Positions 25,320-34,241 of a stretch of 64,000 nucleotides of DNA are shown piece after piece. The first letter of the stretch is position 1. The number at the start of each line of letters is the position of its first letter. A program made the translations under genes and the position numbers. The notes beneath the pieces are model-generated. The model saw nothing but the letters and a program-made list of their open reading frames with translations, was not told where the DNA came from and searched no databases. Origin of the DNA: Phycisphaeraceae bacterium (GTDB lineage: Bacteria; Planctomycetota; Phycisphaerae; Phycisphaerales; UBA1924); NCBI GenBank assembly GCA_020639215.1, contig JACKHA010000003.1:1-64000 (forward strand), in the 5' to 3' direction.

Positions 25320-26255
25320 CTACTTCGACCCGCCGATCGCCAGCCCGTCGTCGTCCCCGTCGTCGTCCGGATCGGGCGAGGGCAGCCCGCCCATCGTCGA
25401 CCCCTCGCTGGCCCGTGCCGCCAGGATCATCCCGTGGATCAGGTTCAGCCGGTCCGCCACGATGTCCATGCTCTGCGGGCGATTCTCCGGCATCGCCTCC
25501 ACGCACTGCAGGATCAGCTCGCTGAGCTTGAGCGGCACGCGCGGGTTGATCTCGTGCGGCGGCTTCGGCTTCTCGATCAGGGCCGCGTCCAGCGAGCCCA
25601 CGAGGCGATCGTCCTTCGGCAATGCGGTCGGGATGTGCTGGCGGCACAGCACCCAGTACATCGTCGCCCCGAGGTTGTACACGTCGGTCCGAGGGGTGAT
25701 CTCGCGCCGGTGCACCTGCTCGGGCGCGATGTAATCCGGCGTGCCCTGGATGCGGGCCTTGACCGTGCCGATCTTGCACGACTGGCCGAGGTCGATGATC
25801 TTGGCGTGGGTGTCGCCGTCGACCACGATGTTGTTGGGCTTCATGTCCGCGTGCACCCAGCCCCGCTGGTGCATGTGCCCAAGGGCCCGCGCCACCTGCT
25901 CGAAGATGTGCACCGCCTGGGCCATCGTCCGCGGCGGGGCCAACTCGAGGCTCCGCCCGTCGACCAGCTCCATGACCAGGAACAGCTCGTTCGTCTTGAA
26001 GATCGAGCCCTTCTTGATGCACCGGGTGATCTTGCGGACGCCGGGATGGTCCTGGGCGCTGGCGGCCTTGTACTCGGCCTCGGCCTGAACCAAGAACCGA
26101 TCATCCTTCGCGTCGCCACGCTCCACGTGCTTGAGGGCCCAGATGTGCTTCGTGCGCGGGTCCCACGCCAGGTAGATGATCGACGCCGCGCCGCGTCCAA
26201 GCTCCCGCTCGATGCGGAAGCCCTCGACCATGTCGCCTTTCTTGAAGATCTCCAC
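25320..26255 (-). CDS. serine/threonine protein kinase
   Basis: A 311-residue Hanks-type kinase: glycine loop ELGRGAASIIYLAWD, invariant Lys in ALKHV, catalytic loop HADMKPNNIVV (HxDxKxxN, lacking the Arg of HRD), metal-binding Asp in IIDLG and APE in YIAPEQVH. The C-terminus is an acidic tail, and there is no transmembrane segment, unlike PASTA kinases. It probably phosphorylates cytoplasmic proteins; the adjacent phosphoesterase could be its opposing phosphatase. The start GTG at 26255 begins VEIFKKGDMVEGF just before the kinase fold; the frame is open further upstream but atypical. Confidence 0.88.
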   Translation of the reverse strand: MEIFKKGDMVEGFRIERELGRGAASIIYLAWDPRTKHIWALKHVERGDAKDDRFLVQAEAEYKAASAQDHPGVRKITRCIKKGSIFKTNELFLVMELVDGRSLELAPPRTMAQAVHIFEQVARALGHMHQRGWVHADMKPNNIVVDGDTHAKIIDLGQSCKIGTVKARIQGTPDYIAPEQVHRREITPRTDVYNLGATMYWVLCRQHIPTALPKDDRLVGSLDAALIEKPKPPHEINPRVPLKLSELILQCVEAMPENRPQSMDIVADRLNLIHGMILAARASEGSTMGGLPSPDPDDDGDDDGLAIGGSK

Positions 26256-26513
26256 GGGCGACGCTGCCTCCGACCCCGCCCACGCCGAGCGGGGAACGCC
26301 ATTGAATCCAACCCCCGCCCCAACCCGGCGACGCGGGCCGTGACCCGCGCGGGCCGGAGGGAACCCGAACGGGTGCCCCGGCCGCCCGTGCCGAGCAAGG
26401 AGCGTATTCCCGATCACGCTATTCGGCGCGCCGGAGCGGCCGCTTGGCGGTTGATGTGGGGGTTTTCTGGGGGCGGCGTCGCCAACGGATGCCAGGGGGC
26501 CCAGACCGGTCGC

Positions 26514-27278
26514 CTATTCCAGCCCCGCCGCCAGCTCCCGGAACGCCGCTGCCGGGAACCGGACCCCGGGGTCCGGCACGCCGGTGGTGTCGCTATGCAG
26601 AAGCACCCGCTCCGCCGGGATGCCCAGTTCCCGGGCGAGCGTCAGCACCAGCTCCGCCAGACGCTGCATCTGGGCCTGGGTGAACTCGCGCCGGTTGCCG
26701 TCGCCCACCAGGCAGATCGAGATCGCGTGCCGGTTGTACCAGTCCGCCTGCTCCGGCTCGCCGACCGCGTGGGCCCCCGGAGCCTGTTCGAGCCAGCGGA
26801 GCCCGACGAAGACCTCGCCGTCGCCCATCCCGTTGCCGTTGCCGATCACGAAGTGGTGGCCCAGCCCGCGCAGGCCGATGGCCCGGGCGTCGCGTTCCAG
26901 GCTCTCGGCGGTCCCGAAGGCGGCCCCGGAGTGGTGGACCATGATCGAGAGCCACCGCTCCCGGTCGAGCGGGGCGCGCGTCTCGAGCACCGCCTCGATG
27001 GAGCGCGGGCGGTTGACCGCCATCAGGGCCGACGCGCCGGGCAGGCTCATGCCGTCCAGCGGCGACCGACCGCCGCCGTCCAAGGCCAGCAGCAGCCCGC
27101 CGGCCCCGGTCATCGAGGCGATCAGCGCGCCCCAGACGATCGCCGAGCGAGGGGGCTTGGCGCTGCGCCGCTGCGAACCGCGGGCCCGCGTCGTCGGCGC
27201 GTGGGCCGCCCGCGCCCGCGTGCGGGGCGACGACCGGGAAGATCTGGCCATGCGGGGAGCGGCCTGCCGCGTCGCCAT
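26514..27278 (-). CDS. N-acetylmuramoyl-L-alanine amidase / PGRP-type domain protein
   Basis: A 254-residue protein with a basic N-terminus, one membrane segment (about 46-66, GALIASMTGAGGLLLAL) and an amidase_2/PGRP-like domain. Candidate zinc ligands are His in IMVHHSG and His in LLHSDTTG; HHFVIGNG and SICLVGDGN are also family features. It would cut or bind stem peptides of peptidoglycan in the periplasm. Start ATG at 27278; ATG at 27251 is an alternative. A TATACT on the same strand about 50 bases upstream could be a -10 element but no -35 is visible. Confidence 0.75.
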   Translation of the reverse strand: MATRQAAPRMARSSRSSPRTRARAAHAPTTRARGSQRRSAKPPRSAIVWGALIASMTGAGGLLLALDGGGRSPLDGMSLPGASALMAVNRPRSIEAVLETRAPLDRERWLSIMVHHSGAAFGTAESLERDARAIGLRGLGHHFVIGNGNGMGDGEVFVGLRWLEQAPGAHAVGEPEQADWYNRHAISICLVGDGNRREFTQAQMQRLAELVLTLARELGIPAERVLLHSDTTGVPDPGVRFPAAAFRELAAGLE

Positions 27279-27584
27279 CGTCAGCTCATCCGTGAGGGTT
27301 GGCGGCACACGCCGGCGCCGATCGGGCGTGAGTATAAAGCCCATCGGACGCACGGCGCCGATCGCTGCTGGTTTTGCTCCAAGTTGTCGCCGCGGCACTG
27401 GTTCACGAGCGCGTTAGTGTGCCACACGGAGCGGGCGAGGCACAACCGGTCTTGTGTCGTCCACGCCAACCGACAAGATATCGTGGGTGCTCAGAGCCGA
27501 GCGTTGCTCGCACAGCCACTCGCCGCTCGACGCGCGCGCCGCCGCGTCCCGCGCACGTTTGACGCGGGCCGAAGTCCCCCGTAC
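27279..27584. other. intergenic region with no recognised gene
   Basis: The 306 bases between the amidase gene and the small lipoprotein gene hold no credible coding frame. Open frames of about 60 codons exist on both strands but lack ribosome sites and coding character. The TATACT near 27330 on the minus strand is the only candidate signal. Confidence 0.5.
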
Positions 27585-27818
27585 TCAATCGTTGAGCAGA
27601 CGCCCGCGCAGATTGATGCGCCTGGAGCGGAACTCGTCCTCGAACGAGTCGGGGGCGTGGCGGTTGCGGATGGTGTCGTAGGTCTCGAACTGGCTCCGAT
27701 GCACGCCCCGCTTGAACAGCGAGTGCTGGCAGCCGCCCGCGGCGAACAACGCCCCCGTGAGGATGGCGACTGGAACGAACAACGCCGCCGCTGTGTTCCG
27801 TCGCCTCTGCTGCCGCAC
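27585..27818 (-). CDS. small lipoprotein, probably planctomycete-specific
   Basis: A 77-residue protein. Residues 1-30 form a lipoprotein signal with basic start RQQRRRN, hydrophobic stretch FVPVAILTGALFAAG and lipobox AAGGC, the Cys being the lipid-attachment site. The remainder is charged (FETYDTIRNRHAPDSFEDEF) and ends LRGRLLND. GTG at 27818 has a strong GGGAGGG in front. No function can be assigned; similar short lipoproteins are a guess from memory rather than a search. It is transcribed towards the amidase gene. Confidence 0.65.
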   Translation of the reverse strand: MRQQRRRNTAAALFVPVAILTGALFAAGGCQHSLFKRGVHRSQFETYDTIRNRHAPDSFEDEFRSRRINLRGRLLND

Positions 27819-27841
27819 GCCGAGCCCTCCCAGGAAACGAC

Positions 27842-27882
27842 CAACCGGCAGTGTATGGGCTGGGCCCAGACGCTGCCGGTTG
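27842..27882. repeat. 10-bp inverted repeat in front of a short ORF
   Basis: CAACCGGCAG (27842-27851) and CTGCCGGTTG (27873-27882) are perfect inverted copies around a 21-base loop that contains GGGCTGGGCCC. It lies just upstream of a strong ribosome site (27886) and a 24-codon ORF on the plus strand, and 24 bases upstream of the divergent lipoprotein start. Confidence 0.6.
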
Positions 27883-27896
27883 CTCGGAGGAGAGAG

Positions 27897-27971
27897 ATGA
27901 GTCAGGAGATGCATGGTTGTACGCCCGAGCAGGTGGCGTTGTTCACGGGATCGCTCTCTCAACGACCCTAA
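27897..27971 (+). CDS. candidate 24-residue small protein
   Basis: ATG at 27897 is preceded by GGAGGAGAGAG, the best ribosome-site match in the surroundings, and the frame runs 24 codons (MSQEMHGCTPEQVALFTGS onwards) to TAA. A perfect 10-bp inverted repeat lies directly in front. The following sequence is relatively AT-rich and leads into a convergent gene. It could be a leader peptide, a small protein or chance; no function is proposed. Confidence 0.35.
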   Translation: MSQEMHGCTPEQVALFTGSLSQRP

Positions 27972-28042
27972 CTTATTCCTATTCACTGGCACTCCCTGCC
28001 GGCGTGACGCCACCGCGTCGATGGGTGGGCCCGTCAACCCTA

Positions 28043-28711
28043 TCAAAACTCGATCAACCTGTCTTCGGCGATCGCGATCGTCCGCCAACCGTCGGCCCGC
28101 GACCAGCCGCCGCCCGCCGCAAATCGGGTGAACGCCGGGAGCAGTCCCAGCCGCGGCCCAATCGCAAAGCACGCCAGCTTCAACGCATCGCCCCCACCCC
28201 GAATCCAAACGCCCGGGTGGACATGCCCGCACCAGGTGAACCGCACGCCGGGCCCGGCCTCGACGCCCTCGCAGGTCGCCGGGTCGTGCACGAACGCAAA
28301 CGGGCCCTCGACGAGCCTGTCGCCGGCGATCTCGAGCCCCCAGGCATCGGCGACACTCGCGAGCGAGCGATCGTGGTTGCCCGGCACCACGACAACGCGC
28401 CCCGGGAACTTGCGACGCCAGGCCGCGACGCGATCGATCAGATCGGGCGTCAGCCCGACCCCGGCGTGGAGCAGGTCGCCAACCACGAGCACCCGCGTCG
28501 CCCCGGTCCGGGCGATGGCACCGCCCAGGCGAACAAGCGACTCGTCCAGCACCCCCGCCGGGACCGCCGACCCGCCAGCCCGAAGCGCCTGGCTCTTGCC
28601 CAAGTGGAAATCGGCCACGATCAGCGTCTCACAGCGGGCCCACCACACCGCCCGCTCGGGCATCAGCCAGAGGCGTTCGCCGCCCGCCTCGATCTCGAAG
28701 CACCCGACCAT
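28043..28711 (-). CDS. metallophosphoesterase of the PdeM (ligase-associated DNA repair) type
   Basis: A 222-residue single-domain phosphoesterase. Motifs in order: VADFHLGKSQALRAGG, GDLLHAG, PGNHDRSL, FVHDPA and CGHVHPGVWIRG. The ADxHLGK motif and HVHP match the PdeM subgroup, which is usually encoded with an ATP-dependent DNA ligase, an exonuclease and a helicase; none of those is in this window. ATG at 28711 follows a short overlap-free gap from the hyperacidic gene. Specific substrate unknown. Confidence 0.8.
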   Translation of the reverse strand: MVGCFEIEAGGERLWLMPERAVWWARCETLIVADFHLGKSQALRAGGSAVPAGVLDESLVRLGGAIARTGATRVLVVGDLLHAGVGLTPDLIDRVAAWRRKFPGRVVVVPGNHDRSLASVADAWGLEIAGDRLVEGPFAFVHDPATCEGVEAGPGVRFTWCGHVHPGVWIRGGGDALKLACFAIGPRLGLLPAFTRFAAGGGWSRADGWRTIAIAEDRLIEF

Positions 28712-28755
28712 TGCCCGAGCGTAGGTGCGTGGGTGCGGTGCCAGCGTGGGCCTGG

Positions 28756-29754
28756 TCACTCAAACAGGCCGGGCGTTGAAGCCCGCCCTGGTCCCGACGC
28801 GCGGGACCGGCCGGTCGGTTCCTCGGCTTCGTCGGCATCCTCGTCCTCCCACTCCCCGTCGTCCTCTTCGTCCTCTTCCCAATCTTCGTCGTCGTCTTCG
28901 GAGTCATCCTCTTCGCCGTCGTCGTCGGACTCCTCTTCCTCTTCCTCTTCCTCTTCCTCGCCCTCGTCTTCCTCTTCGTCACCTGCCTCGTCTTCGTCCG
29001 AGTCCTCGTCCTCCCAGTCCTCTTCGTCCTCGTCCTCTTCGTCCTCGTCGTCCTCGTCGTCAGACCCCTCGCCTTCCCACTCTTCGTCGTCCTCGTCGCC
29101 GGCGTCGTCCTCCGCGTCCTCTTCGTCCTGTTCCGACTCCTCCTCGGCGTCGTCGGCGGCCTCGGCCTGATCCCACTCCTCGCCCGCGTCCTCGGCGTCC
29201 CCGTCCTCGATCCCGTCGAACTCGGCGTCCGGCTCATCCAACGGGATCGACCGCGTCGCCCGCCCCGCCTCCGCCCGCCGGCTCACCGGCGGCAGCAGCC
29301 CCACGAACACGCACAGCGCCCCCGACGCCAGCAGCCATACCCGCTTCGAGTCGTCCGTTGCCCACCGCGACAGCACCGAGTCGATCCGCACCCGCTCCAC
29401 AGCCTCAGCCTCGCCCGGCTCCAGCGACGCGAACACGTCCGTGCTGTCGTACACCGGCGTGCCCGGCACCCTGGCCTCGACCGCGTCGACCACTGTCCGG
29501 TTGAGTTGCCCCACGACCAGCGACCGCACCACCGCCGGGTTCTCTCGCTCCAGGGCCGCCAGGTACGCCCGGTAGTGGTCGACCCGCTCGGCATGCCGGC
29601 GCTCGATCGCCAGGGCCTGATCGCGCCGGAACCGGGCCTCGTTCAGGTCGTCCTGGGCCGCGATGAGCAGCGCCGCGGCGACGAGCACCACGCCGGGCAG
29701 CATGAACAGCCACCCCAGGTCGACCCCACCGCGTTGGACCCCGCCACTGGGCAC
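28756..29754 (-). CDS. membrane protein with a 150-residue hyperacidic tail
   Basis: A 332-residue protein: membrane segment at about 12-32 (WLFMLPGVVLVAAALLIAA), a periplasmic or cytoplasmic domain of about 100 residues with ERRHAERVDHYRAYLAALE, a second hydrophobic segment (VWLLASGALCVFVGLLPP), then a C-terminal tail made almost only of Asp and Glu, including runs such as EEEEEEEEEE. The DNA for the tail is a CTC/TTC/GTC-rich repeat on the plus strand, which reads as a Ser-rich shadow ORF. GTG at 29754 is supported by AAGGAG six bases upstream. The function is unknown; charge suggests cation or protein binding. Confidence 0.75.
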   Translation of the reverse strand: MPSGGVQRGGVDLGWLFMLPGVVLVAAALLIAAQDDLNEARFRRDQALAIERRHAERVDHYRAYLAALERENPAVVRSLVVGQLNRTVVDAVEARVPGTPVYDSTDVFASLEPGEAEAVERVRIDSVLSRWATDDSKRVWLLASGALCVFVGLLPPVSRRAEAGRATRSIPLDEPDAEFDGIEDGDAEDAGEEWDQAEAADDAEEESEQDEEDAEDDAGDEDDEEWEGEGSDDEDDEDEEDEDEEDWEDEDSDEDEAGDEEEDEGEEEEEEEEEESDDDGEEDDSEDDDEDWEEDEEDDGEWEDEDADEAEEPTGRSRASGPGRASTPGLFE

Positions 29755-29862
29755 GTCGGCTCCTTGGTGCGTGCGGCAACCCCGGCGCGGCGGCGCACAG
29801 CAGCGGTGTATCGGCTCGCAGGGTGGAACGGGGGCCACAGATCGGGCTGGCCCGGCGGCGCG

Positions 29863-31662
29863 TCAGCCCGCCGCGTCGCCAAACCGCCCCCGGAACTCAC
29901 GCGGCTCCAGCCGCCAGAGATAGAAGCGGCAGCGGAGCCACGTCCACAGCCAGCGGACCACGAACAGCGGGCGCGAACCGGGGATGTGGCGCTCCGCGCG
30001 GGCTCTTCGGGCACGGGTGTCGACGTGCAGGACTCGCGAACAGTGGAGCAGCGGCACATCCGTCCGCCCGTCGAACACCACCCACGCCCGGGGCGGGCTC
30101 AGCAGGAATCCGAACTGGCGACGGAGCATCGAACGCCGACGCCGGGCGTAGCGGACGACGCGGACGTCGGGCAGCCCCTCCATGCGGGCCAACAGCCGGT
30201 CGCCGATCGCGTCGGCCGCGATGAAGAGCACCCACTTCGGCGGCGAGGATGAGAGGACCCGAGCGGCCGTTCGCCGCAGGCGCAGGGCCTGACGCAGCGT
30301 TCTCTGGCTCGGGCACACGGCGGCCAGCGTCGCGCCGCGTCGATCCGCCCCGATCGCTCGCAGGGCGTCCTCGATCTGGACCGGCGCGACGCCGGGGCGT
30401 GCGGAGAGCTTCAGGCGCCCTCCGCGATTGGCGGCCGCGTCGTGGGCGGATCGGCGCATGATCTCCGCGTCGAGGGCCCGCCCGCGCGCGATCGCCTGCC
30501 TGGCCTGGCGCAGGATGAGCGCGACACGGGCCGAAGCCAGCCGTCGCAGGTCGTCGCGCCCCAGCGCCCGCTCCCACAGCCAGAACAGGTTCCGCCGGCG
30601 GTAGTAGTCCTGCAGCGTCGTCCGCTTGGCGATCCACGGCAGGTGGTGCACCACCGCGTCCAGATCGCACACCACCCGCAGCCCGGCCCGCCCGAACCGC
30701 AGGCACCAGTCCGCGTCGTCGCCCGTGATGAAGAACCGCGCATCCCAGTACCCCAGCCTCCGGGCCTCGCTCCACCTGGCCAGCAGCGAGCACGCGGCCA
30801 CGCAGTCCACATCGCGCGCGCCGGTCATCGCGCTCCGGGCGTCGGGCGCGTCGTGCCGCCCCTTCGGCGAGCCGACGCGGGCCAGCCACGCCTCGTGCTC
30901 GGCGTGGCGGGGGTGCTCCGGCTCGGGCGGGCCGAAGAGGCCGGTCGACGGGTTGAAGAACACCGTGGACTCGAGCGTGATGGCGGTGTCGTTCGGATCG
31001 ACCATCCGCGACCCGACGATGCCGATGGCGGGGTCGCTCTCGGCCGTGGCGACGAGGCGCTCCAGGCAGTCGGGCGCGGGCACCGCGTCGTCATCCACCA
31101 GCCAGACGTACCCGAGTGGCTCGGCCCTGGCCGCCCCCGGTGCTTCGGGCAGCGCGCTCAGGTCGCGGTGCGAGGCGATGGTCCGCTCGACGATCAGGAA
31201 CCCGGTGTTGAACCCGCCGCACCCGCCGAGATTGGTCGCGTTCCGCACCAGCGTCAGCGACCGCCAGCCCCCCGCGTTGCGGGCCACCGCCGCACGCCCG
31301 ATCTCGAACTGCGGACGCTCCGCGGCCTCGGCCCCGTTGTGGACCACGCGGCTCGGACGCCAGGCCTCGAACACATGGTCCGCCGTCCCGTCGGTCGATG
31401 CGTTGTCAACGACAACCACGTCCAGGCGTGCCGCGGGAAACGCCTGGGCCGCGATCGCCCGCAGGCAGCGGTCCACGTCGCCCCGACGGTTCCACGTCAC
31501 CACGATCGCCGCAACCCGCGGCCCGGGCGCCGATCCCGAGCCCGACGACGCGCCGGCGACGGCCGCGGCTCCGGTGCGCACCACGTTGTCCGCGTCCGTG
31601 CCCAGGGTGTGCATCCGTGCCCAAGGGCGGCCCGCCCGTCCGGGGCGCAACCGACCAATCAT
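29863..31662 (-). CDS. glycosyltransferase family 2, GlfT2-like
   Basis: A 599-residue cytoplasmic-side glycosyltransferase: RVAAIVVTWNRRGDVDRCL, VVVVDNASTDGT, NLGGCGGFNTGF, the metal-binding LVDDDAVP and catalytic ITGDDADWCLRFG. The long C-terminal half holds helical and basic segments, as in galactofuranosyl-type enzymes with added domains. It would build cell-surface glycans and is divergent from a large GT-C transferase gene 99 bases away. Start ATG at 31662 (GAGGG in front); ATG at 31614 is possible and loses only 16 residues. Confidence 0.88.
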   Translation of the reverse strand: MIGRLRPGRAGRPWARMHTLGTDADNVVRTGAAAVAGASSGSGSAPGPRVAAIVVTWNRRGDVDRCLRAIAAQAFPAARLDVVVVDNASTDGTADHVFEAWRPSRVVHNGAEAAERPQFEIGRAAVARNAGGWRSLTLVRNATNLGGCGGFNTGFLIVERTIASHRDLSALPEAPGAARAEPLGYVWLVDDDAVPAPDCLERLVATAESDPAIGIVGSRMVDPNDTAITLESTVFFNPSTGLFGPPEPEHPRHAEHEAWLARVGSPKGRHDAPDARSAMTGARDVDCVAACSLLARWSEARRLGYWDARFFITGDDADWCLRFGRAGLRVVCDLDAVVHHLPWIAKRTTLQDYYRRRNLFWLWERALGRDDLRRLASARVALILRQARQAIARGRALDAEIMRRSAHDAAANRGGRLKLSARPGVAPVQIEDALRAIGADRRGATLAAVCPSQRTLRQALRLRRTAARVLSSSPPKWVLFIAADAIGDRLLARMEGLPDVRVVRYARRRRSMLRRQFGFLLSPPRAWVVFDGRTDVPLLHCSRVLHVDTRARRARAERHIPGSRPLFVVRWLWTWLRCRFYLWRLEPREFRGRFGDAAG

Positions 31663-31760
31663 GCCCTCTGCATCGCCGCGACCCGCATCCGCCGGCGATC
31701 CCGACGATGATACCAGCCGCGCCACGATCCGCCGGTTCCCCCGCCTCCCCCGCCCCCCCG

Positions 31761-34097
31761 ATGGACACGCCCACGCCAATCGCGCCCAGCCCCGCTCCGT
31801 CCGTCCGCCGGACCGTGACCGGCCCGCGCTGGATGGCCGCGGCGTTCCTGCTCGTGCTCGCGGCGCTCGCGGCCCTTATGTACACCGCCCGCCTGCAATA
31901 CCCCGGCCCATCTTCCGGAGAGTTCTGGTCCGACGCCAACATCATCAACGCCAGCCGCGGTTTCGACGACGCAGGCTTCACCACAACCTGGGGCCTGCCC
32001 CGAATCCAGACCGCCGCCCCGGTGGACGACACCTCGGCCCTCTACCTCTCGTACCCGCCCGGCCCGTACTGGCTCTCCTACGCCGCGTGGACCGTCGGCA
32101 AAGCGATGGGCGTCGAGCCCGTGCTCGCCGCCCGCCTATTCGCCCAAACCTGCGGGTTGTTGTCGGCCCTGCTGGCGTGGCTGGTCTTTACGCGCCTCTC
32201 ACACAGCCGCGCCATCGGCGCGCTCGCCGCCCTGTTCTACGTGCTCAGCCCGGCGTTCCTGTCGTATTCGGCCGCCCTCCACCACATGGCCTACAGCCCC
32301 ATGCTCCTCTTCGCGGCCATGCGGGCCTGGCTGGCCTTCGAGGACACGCTCGGCCCGCGCCGCCTCATCTGGCTCGCGCTCACCGCCCTGCTCTTCGCCG
32401 CCGACTGCTGGACCAACCTCGAGCACATGTTCTTTTTCGCCCTGTTCGTGGGCATGCGGACGGTGTTCCACTTCCGCTGGCCGGTGGTCCTAGGGGCCGC
32501 CCTCATCGGCCCGCTGCCCATCCCGATGATGGCCCTGCGCGTCCTCCACAACGCCCAGGTCCTCGGCGGGTGGGACGCGGCGATGGAGAAGTTCCGCTCA
32601 TCGGCCAACCGGCGTTCCGGCGGCGGACTCGCGGGCATCGATCTGCACGAACTCCTGTCGTCGTGGCTGGCCCGCCTCGGCTGGCCCTGGCCCACACGCG
32701 ACAGCACCAACCTCGTCTGGAACCAGGAGTTCGTCTATCCCGCCCTCGACCCGTGGGTGCTCGGGGCCATCGTCGCAATCCTGCTCTCGATCACGCTCCA
32801 CGGCGCGGCCCGGTGGTTCGCCGCACGCTCGTCCCGGCGACCACTGGCCGTCTCGCTCGTCGATCCCACAAAGGGGCTCGTCGGTGTCGCGCCCCCGAAC
32901 ACGCCTCCCGCGTCCGGCGCACGGTTCCTCTTCTGGAACCTGCCACCGGGCGGCCCGCTCGCCAGCGCGCTGGCCGGTGGCCTGCTCCTTCTCGCGGGCG
33001 GCCTCACCTGGTTCGTCGTGATGACCCAGCACACCCAGCCGCACCGCTTCATCGTGCTGCTGCTCATGCCGGGGATCGCGATGCTGCTCGGAACCGTCGC
33101 GTGGTGGGGCGTGGCATCGGCTCGCCGGGTCCGCGAGGCCTCGGGCGGCGTGCTGGCGGCGCTGCTGCGGATGCGGGCGCTCGTGCTCGGAATCCTGCTG
33201 CTCGTTCTGTTCGCACGCCAGGTCGTCGTCGCCGACGTGCTCAACCAGTTGTGGCCCCTTGACGAGCGATCGCACCGGCGCACGATGTCGCGCGAGGAGG
33301 CAAACCAGCGGAGCGCCGTCGTGGGCCGGGCCCTGGCCGCCCGCGGCGTCACACGCCTGCACGTCTTCGACGGGGCCAACGTGATGCCCTGGCGTGCCGC
33401 CAGCCTGGCCCAGCCGTTCCTCTACGCCAGGATCGACATGCCCGAGACGCTGGGCCAGGGCGAGGCGATCTACGCCGAGGCCTGGGACGCCGCGGAAGCC
33501 GCCGCCTGCCTGGACGCCGCGGAGCGTTTCGGATTGCCGCTCCTGGCCGGCTCCCCGAGCCAGCGCGCGTTCGTGTTCCTTGATCGCGACGCGGGCGATG
33601 CCCAGCGCCTCATTGACGCCCCCCTGGCGTCGCCCGGCGACGGTGGCGAGCACCAGCCGCCCGCGCCGATGATCCGCGCCGTCGCCTGGTCGCCCACGCT
33701 CACGGGCCAGGAGTGGGTGCTGGCGATCCTCGTGGAGGGCGACCTCGAAGCCGACGCGGACGAGTCCATTCTGGCTCGGTACACGTTCACGCTCCGCGCC
33801 GACGCCCGCCGCGAGCCCCACGCCGACGCTCCGCCCCGCGTCGAAGCTCGGACCCGCTTGAACTGGTCGCCCATCCGCGACTCGCGACGCGCGCTCGTGC
33901 TCTTGGCGGTCCCGTCCTCGCAGCTCGCGCGCGGAGCCCCGGCCGAGCTAGCGGTGTGGGACCGGCGCTCGAGGACACCAATAACGTTCGAACTTCCTGC
34001 GAACAACCACGCTGCCCCCGGGGTCGAGCCGATCGCGGGCGGGCGGTGGCTGCGGATCGCCCCCGACCAGGTTGCAGGTCAATCTCCGATTCCATGA
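31761..34097 (+). CDS. GT-C type polytopic membrane glycosyltransferase (family 39-like)
   Basis: A 778-residue protein with a first membrane helix at about 24-42, a periplasmic loop containing SDANIINASRGF, and about nine further membrane helices up to residue 490, then a soluble C-terminal domain of about 290 residues. The layout fits mannosyl/arabinosyl transferases that use polyprenyl-phosphate sugars. The loop-1 acidic residues (GEFWSD) are the expected catalytic site but the DD/DE motif is not canonical, so the family is uncertain. ATG at 31761 was chosen; ATG at 31707 is in frame. Confidence 0.7.
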   Translation: MDTPTPIAPSPAPSVRRTVTGPRWMAAAFLLVLAALAALMYTARLQYPGPSSGEFWSDANIINASRGFDDAGFTTTWGLPRIQTAAPVDDTSALYLSYPPGPYWLSYAAWTVGKAMGVEPVLAARLFAQTCGLLSALLAWLVFTRLSHSRAIGALAALFYVLSPAFLSYSAALHHMAYSPMLLFAAMRAWLAFEDTLGPRRLIWLALTALLFAADCWTNLEHMFFFALFVGMRTVFHFRWPVVLGAALIGPLPIPMMALRVLHNAQVLGGWDAAMEKFRSSANRRSGGGLAGIDLHELLSSWLARLGWPWPTRDSTNLVWNQEFVYPALDPWVLGAIVAILLSITLHGAARWFAARSSRRPLAVSLVDPTKGLVGVAPPNTPPASGARFLFWNLPPGGPLASALAGGLLLLAGGLTWFVVMTQHTQPHRFIVLLLMPGIAMLLGTVAWWGVASARRVREASGGVLAALLRMRALVLGILLLVLFARQVVVADVLNQLWPLDERSHRRTMSREEANQRSAVVGRALAARGVTRLHVFDGANVMPWRAASLAQPFLYARIDMPETLGQGEAIYAEAWDAAEAAACLDAAERFGLPLLAGSPSQRAFVFLDRDAGDAQRLIDAPLASPGDGGEHQPPAPMIRAVAWSPTLTGQEWVLAILVEGDLEADADESILARYTFTLRADARREPHADAPPRVEARTRLNWSPIRDSRRALVLLAVPSSQLARGAPAELAVWDRRSRTPITFELPANNHAAPGVEPIAGGRWLRIAPDQVAGQSPIP

Positions 34098-34105
34098 AGA
34101 TTGGG

Positions 34106-34133
34106 TTGACACACCCTCGGCGATCAGTAGCAT
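34106..34133 (+). promoter_or_regulatory. putative sigma-70-like promoter for the third GC-dockerin gene
   Basis: A perfect TTGACA (34106-34111) is followed after 16 bases by TAGCAT (34128-34133). It lies 108 bases before the ATG at 34242, in a locally AT-richer stretch. Confidence 0.5.
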
Positions 34134-34241
34134 GGATTTGGGGTTGGTCCTGAAATCGGAAGCCCGTGACCCTGGGGGGGCGCGGGTGCAGCGGTTGTAT
34201 TCTGCAATCTCTCGACATCAGGGCCGACAGGGGGATATCAA

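Noticed and set aside
27851..29170. A 439-residue plus-strand frame with a long Ser-rich tail
   Set aside because: The Ser run is the antisense reading of the Asp/Glu codons of the hyperacidic protein, whose frame has a ribosome site and membrane helices.
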